This document shows positions 1 to 5,366 of a stretch of DNA of 5,366 nucleotides, piece after piece (the stretch's first letter is position 1; each line of letters opens with the position of its first letter). The translations under genes were made by a program, and so were the position numbers. The notes under the pieces are model-generated. The model was not told where the DNA came from, searched no databases, and saw only the letters and a program-made list of their open reading frames with translations. The stretch is from an uncultured Aquincola sp. (lineage in GTDB: Bacteria; Pseudomonadota; Gammaproteobacteria; Burkholderiales; Burkholderiaceae), in the NCBI GenBank assembly GCA_937883885.1, contig CAKZXL010000461.1, forward strand, positions 1 through 5,366, read 5' to 3'.

Positions 1-11
1 GCCGTAAAACC

Positions 12-37
12 GGCGTTGCTCCCCTGCGGGCAACGCC
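12..37. repeat. GC-rich hairpin upstream of ponA
   Basis: Positions 12-21 pair with 28-37: eight Watson-Crick pairs (GGCGTTGC with GCAACGCC), then one T-G wobble and one C-G pair, around a 6-nt loop. Read on the minus strand the stem is followed by GGTTTTAC, a short T run, so it could end a minus-strand transcript. On the plus strand the following bases (CCCTCTTGT) are a poor T tract. The gene to the left lies outside the window, so its role cannot be decided; it may instead be a regulatory element in the ponA upstream region. Confidence 0.35.
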
Positions 38-128
38 CCTCTTGTAACGGGTCAAGCCCAAGGCTGAGGGTCTTTACAAACGGTGGCTGGCACCTGTGCA
101 CCGCCGCGCCCCGGGCCACCCGGCTTTC

Positions 129-134
129 TATAAT
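129..134 (+). promoter_or_regulatory. Candidate -10 box of the ponA promoter
   Basis: A perfect TATAAT lies 27 bases before the chosen ponA ATG at 162, inside otherwise very GC-rich DNA. It predicts a transcript start near 141 and a leader of about 20 nt. No good TTGACA-like -35 is found at 15-19 bp spacing (that stretch is all G and C), and there is no TG extension. A -35-like TTTACA at 73-78 is too far upstream to pair with it. The box supports the start at 162 over the in-frame GTG at 96, which would lie upstream of the promoter. Confidence 0.45.
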
Positions 135-161
135 TGGCTGTTCCCGCCCTCGGAAACCTTC

Positions 162-2546
162 ATGCCCAAGACCGACGGCAAGACGCCGCCGCCGGCGCCC
201 CGCGCGCCCCGCTCCTCCCCTTCTCCTTCGCCTTCTGGTTCCAGCTGGGCTTCGTCGCTCGGCAGCATCGCCGCGTGGCTGTTCGGCATCGTGGCGGCCG
301 GCGCCGTCTCGGTGGCGGTGCTGCTGGCCATCGCGCTGGCGGTGGCCTACCCCAACCTGCCCGAGATCAGCGGCCTGACCGACTACCGGCCCAAGCTGCC
401 GATGCGCATCTACTCCAGCGACAACGTGCTGCTGGGCGAGTACGGCGAAGAGCGCCGCAACTTCGTGCCCATCGCCGAGATGCCCAAGGTGATGAAGGAC
501 GCGGTGCTGTCCATCGAAGACGCGCGCTTCTACCAGCACGGTGGCGTCGACTACCTGGGCGTGTTGCGTGCGGGCCTGGCGCAGTTCAACGAGGCCAAGA
601 GCCAGGGCGCCTCCACCATCACCATGCAGGTGGCGCGCAACTTCTACCTGTCCACTGAAAAGACCTTCACCCGCAAGATCTACGAGATCCTGCTGGCGCT
701 GAAGATCGAGCGGCAGCTCAGCAAGGACCAGATCCTGGAGCTGTACATGAACCAGATCTACCTGGGGCAGCGGGCCTACGGCTTTGCTGCGGCCAGCGAG
801 ATCTACTTCGGCAAGCCGCTGCGCGAGGTGACGGTGGCCGAAGCCGCCATGCTGGCCGGCTTGCCCAAGGCGCCTTCGGCCTACAACCCCATCGTCAACC
901 CGAAGCGGGCCACCAAGCGCCAGCAATACATCATCGAGCGCATGCTCGACAACGGCTTCATCACCGCCGACCAGGCCAAGGAAGCGGCGGCGCAGCCGAT
1001 GCGCTACCGCGCGCCGTCGGAGGTGCCGGTGCATGCCGAGTACGCCGCGGAGTCGGCCCGCCAGCTGGTGTTCAACCAGTACGGCAACGACGCCTACACC
1101 CGCGGCCTCAACGTGTTCCTCACCATCCAGGCGGCCGACCAGATGGCCGGCTACCGCGCGCTGCGCAGCGGCCTGATCGAGTACGAGCGCCGGCAGGTGT
1201 ACCGCGGCCCCGAGGCCTATGTGGTGCTGCCCACCAACCCGGCCGAGCTGGACACCCAGATCGCCGAGGCCCTGGCCGACCACCCCGACAACGACGACCT
1301 GAAGGCCGCCGTGGTGCTGGAAGCCTCGCCGCGCAAGGTGGTGGCGGTGCTGCAGTCGGGTGAAACCATCACCGTCACCGGCGACGGCCTGAAGCCCGTG
1401 GCCTCGGGCCTGAGCGACAAGGCCGGCCCGCAGAAGCAGATCCGCCGCGGCGCGGTGGTGCGCGCGGTGCAGGTGGGCAAGGGCTGGTCGCTCACGCAGG
1501 TGCCCGAGGTGGAAGGCGCCCTGGTGGCCATGTCGCCCACCACCGGCGCCATCGAGGCGCTGGTCGGCGGCTTCGACTACCGCAAGAGCAAGTTCAACCA
1601 CGTCACCCAGGCGTGGCGGCAGCCGGGCTCCAGCTTCAAGCCCTTCATCTACTCGGCCGCGCTGGAAAAGGGCTTCACGCCCGCCACGGTGGTCAACGAT
1701 GCGCCGCTGTTCTTCAACGCCGGCAGCACCGGCAGCCAGCCCTGGGAGCCGAAGAACTACGACGGCAAGTTCGAAGGCCCGATGCCACTGCACAACGCAC
1801 TGGCCAAGTCCAAGAACATGGTGTCCATCCGCGTGCTGCAGTCCATCGGCGCGCCCTATGCGCAAGACTGGATCACCCGCTTCGGCTTCGAGGCCGAGAA
1901 GCACCCGGCCTACCTGACGATGGCGCTGGGCGCCGGCTCGGTGACGCCGATGGAGATGGCCAGCGCCTACAGCGTGTTTGCCAACGGCGGCTACCGCGTC
2001 GCGCCGGTGCTGATCGCGCGCATCACCGATGCCCGCGGCCGCACGCTGATGGAACGCAAGCTGGCGCCGCCCGACGAATCGGCACGGGCCATCAGCGCCC
2101 GCAATGCCTTCGTGATGAGCACGCTGCTGCAGGAGGTGGTGCGCTCGGGCACCGGCAACCTGGCGGCGCGCACGCTCAAGCGGCCCGACCTGTTCGGCAA
2201 GACCGGCACCACCAACGATTCGCTCGATGCCTGGTTTGCCGGCTGGCAGCCTTCGCTGGTGGGCGTGGTGTGGGTGGGCTACGACCAGCCGCGCAAGCTG
2301 GGCGACCGCGAAACCGGCGGCGGCCTGGCGCTGCCGATCTGGACCGAGTTCATGAGCACCGCCATCAAGGGCGCCCCGGTGGTGGAAAACCCGGTGCCGA
2401 CCGGTGTGACCAACATCGGCGGGCTGTGGGCCTTCGACGAATTCGCGCAGGGCGCGGGCGTGAGCAGCCTGGGCCTGGAAGAAAAGGCACCGCAGGCGCC
2501 GACCGAGGACGAGAAGCGGGGCATCCTCGATCTGTTCCGGCGCTGA
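162..2546 (+). CDS. ponA: Penicillin-binding protein 1A (bifunctional transglycosylase/transpeptidase)
   Basis: This 794-residue class A PBP polymerises lipid II into glycan strands and cross-links the stem peptides, acting in the periplasm from an inner-membrane anchor. A Ser/Pro-rich cytoplasmic tail (about 1-30) precedes one hydrophobic anchor (about 35-63). The GT51 domain follows: ED..F..H.G with catalytic Glu119, GASTITMQ (149-156), RKIYE (171-175) and KDQILE with the second Glu193. A linker/OB-like region occupies about 310-440. The transpeptidase has all three motifs: S490-S-F-K493, S550-K-N552 and K680-T-G682, so both activities look intact. The ATG at 162 is preferred: GGAAA at 152-156 is a modest ribosome site, a TATAAT lies just upstream, and the tail and anchor read normally from there. 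The GTG at 96 would add 22 unlikely residues. The gene is convergent with cyaY. The same protein is also named mrcA; the 1A assignment rests on overall motifs and is confident. Confidence 0.96.
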   Translation: MPKTDGKTPPPAPRAPRSSPSPSPSGSSWASSLGSIAAWLFGIVAAGAVSVAVLLAIALAVAYPNLPEISGLTDYRPKLPMRIYSSDNVLLGEYGEERRNFVPIAEMPKVMKDAVLSIEDARFYQHGGVDYLGVLRAGLAQFNEAKSQGASTITMQVARNFYLSTEKTFTRKIYEILLALKIERQLSKDQILELYMNQIYLGQRAYGFAAASEIYFGKPLREVTVAEAAMLAGLPKAPSAYNPIVNPKRATKRQQYIIERMLDNGFITADQAKEAAAQPMRYRAPSEVPVHAEYAAESARQLVFNQYGNDAYTRGLNVFLTIQAADQMAGYRALRSGLIEYERRQVYRGPEAYVVLPTNPAELDTQIAEALADHPDNDDLKAAVVLEASPRKVVAVLQSGETITVTGDGLKPVASGLSDKAGPQKQIRRGAVVRAVQVGKGWSLTQVPEVEGALVAMSPTTGAIEALVGGFDYRKSKFNHVTQAWRQPGSSFKPFIYSAALEKGFTPATVVNDAPLFFNAGSTGSQPWEPKNYDGKFEGPMPLHNALAKSKNMVSIRVLQSIGAPYAQDWITRFGFEAEKHPAYLTMALGAGSVTPMEMASAYSVFANGGYRVAPVLIARITDARGRTLMERKLAPPDESARAISARNAFVMSTLLQEVVRSGTGNLAARTLKRPDLFGKTGTTNDSLDAWFAGWQPSLVGVVWVGYDQPRKLGDRETGGGLALPIWTEFMSTAIKGAPVVENPVPTGVTNIGGLWAFDEFAQGAGVSSLGLEEKAPQAPTEDEKRGILDLFRR

Positions 2547-2547
2547 C

Positions 2548-2568
2548 GGCGCCGGGCCGGCCGGCGCC
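2548..2568. terminator. GC hairpin between convergent ponA and cyaY
   Basis: A perfect 8-bp all-G/C stem (2548-2555 with 2561-2568) with a 5-nt loop begins two bases after the ponA stop. It lies in the 56-bp gap between the two convergent genes, so it could serve both. Smaller hairpins follow at 2574-2578/2586-2590 and 2598-2602/2607-2611, the last spanning the cyaY stop. No T tract follows the main stem in either direction, so this is not a textbook intrinsic terminator. It may act as an RNA 3' end barrier or merely reflect GC richness. Confidence 0.35.
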
Positions 2569-2602
2569 TGAAGGCGGCTGATGGCGCCGCTGGCCGGCCG
2601 GA

Positions 2603-2947
2603 TCAGTCCGGCTGGAACTGCAGCGGCTGGCCGCCCTGCTCGCTGGCGCGCGCCGACAGCAGCGCGAAGATCTCCTGGCCTTCACGTTCGCGCCAGGCAC
2701 CGTCCACCCACTTGAAGTGGTAGCCGCCGGCTTGCGCGGCCACCCACAGCTCCTGCAGCGGCGGCTGGGTGTTCACCACGATCTTGCTGCCGTTGGGAAA
2801 CGACAGCTCCAGCAGGCCGCCGGTGCGGCTGGCGTCGATGTCGATCACGTCGTCCTGCAGCCAGCGGTCCACGGTGGTCTCGATGGTGGCCAGCACCGCG
2901 GCCGACAGGCGGTGGTACTCGAGGTCGCTCAAGGGGGTGTTGGACAT
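2603..2947 (-). CDS. cyaY: Iron-sulfur cluster assembly protein CyaY (bacterial frataxin)
   Basis: A 114-residue cytoplasmic protein of the frataxin/CyaY family, close to the family's usual 105-115. In bacteria CyaY binds iron and interacts with the cysteine desulfurase IscS, modulating Fe-S cluster assembly. The N-terminal helix (about 5-30) carries scattered acidic residues, continuing into DDVIDID (32-38), the acidic surface used for iron. The beta-sheet core has the family signature: PNGSKIVVN (51-59), PPLQELW (62-68) and GGYHF (74-78) followed by Trp80. The ATG at 2947 is chosen: MSNTPLSDLEYHRL matches the usual N-terminus, and a weak GCGAG lies a few bases upstream. An in-frame ATG at 2971 would add eight residues, has no ribosome site and overlaps the lptM start. 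The same frame stays open to 4165 antisense to lysA, which I regard as a GC-bias artefact. The gene is divergent from lptM and convergent with ponA; isc genes are not in view. Confidence 0.95.
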   Translation of the reverse strand: MSNTPLSDLEYHRLSAAVLATIETTVDRWLQDDVIDIDASRTGGLLELSFPNGSKIVVNTQPPLQELWVAAQAGGYHFKWVDGAWREREGQEIFALLSARASEQGGQPLQFQPD

Positions 2948-2956
2948 GCTGCTCGC

Positions 2957-2962
2957 TAGAAT
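2957..2962 (+). promoter_or_regulatory. Candidate -10 box for lptM-lysA
   Basis: TAGAAT matches the -10 consensus at five of six bases and is one of few AT-rich hexamers nearby. It would place transcription start near 2968-2970, at or beside the first lptM ATG. No clear -35 sits at 15-19 bp (that stretch is G-rich, about 2930-2942); TTGGAC at 2940-2945 is too close. The upstream promoter half would lie inside the cyaY 5' coding end. Confidence 0.3.
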
Positions 2963-2965
2963 CTT

Positions 2966-2979
2966 TTGCATGAATGCAA
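2966..2979. promoter_or_regulatory. 14-bp dyad in the cyaY/lptM divergent region
   Basis: TTGCAT-GA-ATGCAA is a perfect 6-bp inverted repeat with a 2-bp centre, placed between two divergent genes and covering the first lptM ATG (2970). It resembles a small operator half-site pair, and could alternatively form RNA structure, although a 2-nt loop makes a full hairpin unfavourable. It does not resemble a Fur box. No binding protein can be named from sequence. Confidence 0.3.
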
Positions 2980-3161
2980 TAACTGATTCGAGTGTAGCGG
3001 CGGCCTCTTTGCCGACACGGTCGTCGTGGCTACGCGGGGCTGGCGTGCCGGGCGCGCTGCTGTTGGCCCTGGGCCTGTGCCTCGGCCTGAGTGGCTGCGG
3101 CCAGAAGGGCCCGCTCGAATTGCCATCGGCCGCGAAGCCGGCGTCGGGGGTGGCGCGATGA
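2970..3161 (+). CDS. lptM: LPS translocon maturation chaperone LptM (YifL-like small lipoprotein)
   Basis: A 63-residue precursor of a small outer-membrane lipoprotein. Residues 25-40 form a hydrophobic signal core ending in the lipobox LSGC with lipidated Cys43. The sequence after it, CGQKGPLELP, is the hallmark of the YifL/LptM family, whose E. coli member helps LptD fold and mature in the LPS export channel. Only about 20 residues follow the Cys, rich in Ala and Pro. The start is uncertain. The ATG at 2970 gives an unusually long 42-residue leader and has no visible ribosome site. An in-frame TTG at 3009 would give a 29-residue signal with two Arg residues before the hydrophobic core, which is more typical. 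The TGA overlaps the lysA start (ATGA), implying one transcript and coupled translation; linkage of this lipoprotein to lysA is common in proteobacteria. Family assignment is strong, start weak. Confidence 0.85.
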   Translation: MNAITDSSVAAASLPTRSSWLRGAGVPGALLLALGLCLGLSGCGQKGPLELPSAAKPASGVAR

Positions 3162-4429
3162 GCCTGCCCGGCAGCCCCTGGATCGCCTACACCGACGGCG
3201 AACTGGTCGTCGAGGACGTGCCGGTCAACCGCCTGGCCGACGAGTACGGCACGCCGCTGTACGTGTACTCGCGCAATGCCATGCGCACCGCCGCCGCTGC
3301 CTACCAGGACGCGCTGGCTGGCCGGCCACACCTGGTGTGCTACGCGATGAAGGCCAACTCCAACCTGGCCGTGCTGCAGACCTTTGCCGAAGCCGGCTGC
3401 GGCTTCGACATCGTTTCGGGCGGTGAGCTGGCGCGGGTGATCGCCGCCGGCGGCGATCCGGGCAAGGTGGTGTTCTCCGGCGTCGGCAAGACACGCGCCG
3501 AAATGCGCCAGGCGCTGCAGGCCGGCGTGCGCTGCTTCAACGTCGAGAGCGAAGCCGAGCTGGACGTGCTGTCGTCGGTGGCGGTGGCCCTGGGCATGCG
3601 CGCGCCGGTGAGCCTGCGCGTCAACCCCGACGTCGACGCCAAGACGCACCCCTACATCTCCACCGGCCTGAAGGGCAACAAGTTCGGCATCGCACACCAG
3701 CAGGCGCTGTCGGCCTACCGGCATGCGGCTTCGCTGCCCGGGCTGCGGGTGGTGGGCATCGATTGCCACATCGGCTCGCAGATCACCGAACTCTCGCCCT
3801 ACCTCGATGCGCTGGACCGCGTGCTCGACCTGGTGGAAGCGGTGGAGCGGGCGGGCATCCCGATCCGCCACATCGACCTGGGCGGCGGCCTGGGCATCAC
3901 CTACACCGACGAAGAGCCGCCCGAAGCCGGCGTGCTGATCGGCCAGTTGCTCAAGCGGCTGGACGGGCGCGGCCACGGCCAGCGCGAGCTGCTGTTTGAG
4001 CCCGGCCGCTCGCTGGTGGGCAATGCCGGCGTGCTGGTGACCGAGGTGCTGGTGCTCAAGCCCGGCGCCAAGAGCTTCTGCATCGTCGACGCAGCCATGA
4101 ACGACCTGGTGCGCCCGGCGATGTACGAGGCCTACATGGGCATCGTGCCCTGCAAGCCGCGCCATGAGCCCACCCGGCCCTGGGACGTGGTGGGCCCGGT
4201 GTGCGAATCGGGCGACTGGCTAGGCCGCGAGCGTGAACTGGCCGTCAAGCCCGGCGACCGGCTGGCGGTGATGTCCAGCGGCGCCTACGCGATGACCATG
4301 GCCAGCAACTACAACACCCGCCCCCGCGGCGCCGAGGTGATGGTGGATGGCAGCAGCGTGCACCTGATTCGCGAACGCGAACAGGTGCCGCAGCTGTTTG
4401 CGGGCGAGAAGCTGATTCGAAGGTCTTAG
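3158..4429 (+). CDS. lysA: Diaminopimelate decarboxylase
   Basis: A 423-residue PLP enzyme catalysing the last lysine step in the cytoplasm: meso-2,6-diaminopimelate to L-lysine plus CO2. It has the alanine-racemase-like fold III TIM barrel followed by a C-terminal beta domain. Visible motifs are YAMKANSN with PLP-binding Lys65, NPDVDAKTHPYISTG (156-170), HIGSQ (204-208), the phosphate-binding GGGLG (242-246), EPGR (281-284), the active-site CESGD (349-353) with Cys349, and GAYAM with Tyr377. All expected catalytic parts are present and the length is normal for the family. The ATG at 3158 is chosen because it overlaps the lptM stop by 4 bp, has a G-rich stretch (3145-3150) about eight bases upstream, and its MSLPG... 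N-terminus runs directly into the first family block. The in-frame GTG at 3026 would read through lptM in another frame. It shares an operon with lptM. Its substrate is also the cross-linking residue of peptidoglycan built by PBP1A. Confidence 0.97.
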   Translation: MSLPGSPWIAYTDGELVVEDVPVNRLADEYGTPLYVYSRNAMRTAAAAYQDALAGRPHLVCYAMKANSNLAVLQTFAEAGCGFDIVSGGELARVIAAGGDPGKVVFSGVGKTRAEMRQALQAGVRCFNVESEAELDVLSSVAVALGMRAPVSLRVNPDVDAKTHPYISTGLKGNKFGIAHQQALSAYRHAASLPGLRVVGIDCHIGSQITELSPYLDALDRVLDLVEAVERAGIPIRHIDLGGGLGITYTDEEPPEAGVLIGQLLKRLDGRGHGQRELLFEPGRSLVGNAGVLVTEVLVLKPGAKSFCIVDAAMNDLVRPAMYEAYMGIVPCKPRHEPTRPWDVVGPVCESGDWLGRERELAVKPGDRLAVMSSGAYAMTMASNYNTRPRGAEVMVDGSSVHLIREREQVPQLFAGEKLIRRS

Positions 4430-4440
4430 CCCACGCCCCC

Positions 4441-5360
4441 ATGCGTCTGAAAGCGCTGCCATCGCTGGATCTGCTGCGCACCTTCGAGGCTTCGGCCCGC
4501 CACTTGAGCTTCACCAAGGCCGCCGAGGAGCTCTTCGTCACCCCTCGGCCGTCAGCAGGCAGATCAAGATGCTCGAAGAGAGTCTGGGCGTCTCGCTGTA
4601 CCTGCGCGGCGTGCGCAGCCTGAGCCTCACCGAGGCAGGCCGCAGACTGCAGCGGACGGTGGATGCTGCGCTCCACCAGCTCGAAGCCTCGTTCGACACG
4701 CTCAAGGGCACCGTTCGTCCGCGTGTGCTCGCCATCGGCACCACGGTTTCCTTCGCTGCGCTGTGGCTGGTGCCGCGGCTGGCTGAGTTTCGACGCCGCC
4801 ACCCGGAGGTTGACATCCGCGTCAGCGCCGCCAATGACGTGCAGGACGTGCGGCGTGAACGCCTGGACGTCGCGATCCGATACGCCCGGCCCGAGCGCCT
4901 GCCGCAGGGCACCCGGGTGCTGTTCCAGGAAAGTGTGTTTCCCGTGTGCAGCCCGGGCCTGCAGCAGGATCCCGCGCGCCCTTTGAGCACGCCGGCCGAC
5001 TTGGCGCAGCACGTGCTGCTGCACATGGACGATGCCTGCGGCGATCTGGCCTGGTATCGCTGGAACCATTGGCTCGATGCCCAGGGCCTGGGACAGGCCG
5101 GCCTTGCGAGTGCGCTGCGCTTCAGCCACTACGACCAGATGATCCAGGCAGCGGTCGATGGCCAGGGCGTGGCCCTGGGCCGCCATCCGCTGGTCGATCG
5201 GCTGCTGGCGCAGGGCAGGCTGGTGGCGCCCTTCCATCAGCCGCCGACCAGCTCCGGCACCTACTACCTGGTGGTCAACACCGACACCCAGGCGAATCCG
5301 GACGCCGAGCTGTTCGTGGCATGGCTGCTCGAGCTTGCGTTGGCTGAGCCGGCGGCTTGA
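4441..5360 (+). pseudogene. LysR-family transcriptional regulator (GcvA-like), frameshifted
   Basis: Two reading frames together make one full LysR-type regulator. The first (ATG 4441, stop 4621-4623) encodes the start of the winged helix-turn-helix, with FEASARHLSFTKAAEELFVTP. It then turns into unrelated sequence at 4541-4544, where a run of four C follows ACodon position one of Thr34. The second frame resumes exactly there with SAVSRQIKMLEESLGVSLYLR and continues through the periplasmic-binding-like effector domain to a TGA at 5358-5360. Adding one C restores 306 residues, normal for the family. The N-terminus (about 1-60) and the effector domain starting near VLAIGTTVSFAALWLVPRL resemble GcvA-type regulators rather than the true LysR of lysA; target and ligand are unknown. 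As read, the product is a 60-residue fragment, or a protein lacking its DNA-binding domain if translation restarts at ATG 4569. It begins 11 bp after lysA with no clear ribosome site. The rest of the frame is intact, so a sequencing error or a recent mutation are both possible. Confidence 0.85.
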
Positions 5361-5366
5361 CGGCGA

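Noticed and set aside
88..103. Possible sigma-54 site beginning TGGCAC.
   Set aside because: The required GC of the -12 element is not at the correct spacing.
96..161. Upstream GTG start for ponA adding 22 residues.
   Set aside because: It lies upstream of the TATAAT box and has no ribosome site, and the extra residues do not look like a PBP1A N-terminus.
609..632. GASTITMQ in the PBP1A glycosyltransferase motif, where many homologues have GGSTITQQ.
   Set aside because: From general knowledge this variant is usual in betaproteobacterial PBP1A, and both catalytic Glu residues are present, so it is not an anomaly.
3026..3157. Upstream GTG start for lysA.
   Set aside because: It would translate lptM DNA in another frame, while the ATGA overlap at 3158 and the normal LysA N-terminus favour the later start.
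2948..4165. Long minus-strand open frame antisense to lysA, continuous with cyaY (520 codons in total).
   Set aside because: The cyaY homology starts only at 2947. The upstream part is His/Ala/Gln/Arg-rich translation typical of the antisense frame of a high-GC gene, and lysA on the plus strand is complete with all its motifs.
4538..4545. Programmed -1 ribosomal frameshift to explain the LysR break.
   Set aside because: In the zero frame the codons are ACC CCT, which do not form a canonical X XXY YYZ slippery heptamer, and LysR regulators are not known to need frameshifting.
4245..5237. Minus-strand open frame of 330 codons opposite the LysR-type gene.
   Set aside because: It overlaps clear LysR-family and LysA coding on the plus strand and shows no recognisable domain; a GC-bias shadow.

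Overview
The window is high-GC DNA with dense, strongly GC-biased coding. Gene content and order (ponA, convergent cyaY, then divergent lptM-lysA) suggest a betaproteobacterium of the order Burkholderiales, perhaps near the Rubrivivax/Leptothrix/Aquincola group. That placement is inferred from remembered synteny and protein motifs, not from a database search.

Layout: positions 1-161 are non-coding and hold a 10-bp hairpin (12-37), a spaced inverted repeat (42-47/74-79) and a perfect TATAAT box (129-134). A class A penicillin-binding protein of the PBP1A type (162-2546, +) follows. After a 56-bp GC-rich gap with a strong hairpin comes cyaY, the bacterial frataxin (2603-2947, -), convergent with ponA. 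Only 22 bp separate the cyaY start from the first possible lptM start. The lipoprotein gene lptM (2970-3161, +) overlaps lysA (3158-4429, +) by 4 bp (ATGA), so these two form a translationally coupled operon. A LysR-type regulator starts 11 bp after lysA (4441-5360, +). Its reading frame is broken by an apparent one-base loss in a C run at 4541-4544, inside the DNA-binding domain.

Functionally this is mostly core cell-envelope and housekeeping DNA. PBP1A polymerises and cross-links peptidoglycan. LysA makes lysine from meso-diaminopimelate, itself the cross-linking residue of that peptidoglycan. LptM helps mature the LPS export channel in the outer membrane. CyaY serves Fe-S cluster assembly. 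I found no CRISPR array, insertion sequence, tRNA, rRNA or phage gene, and no convincing new multi-gene system. The points worth checking are the broken regulator and the very compact cyaY/lptM divergent control region.
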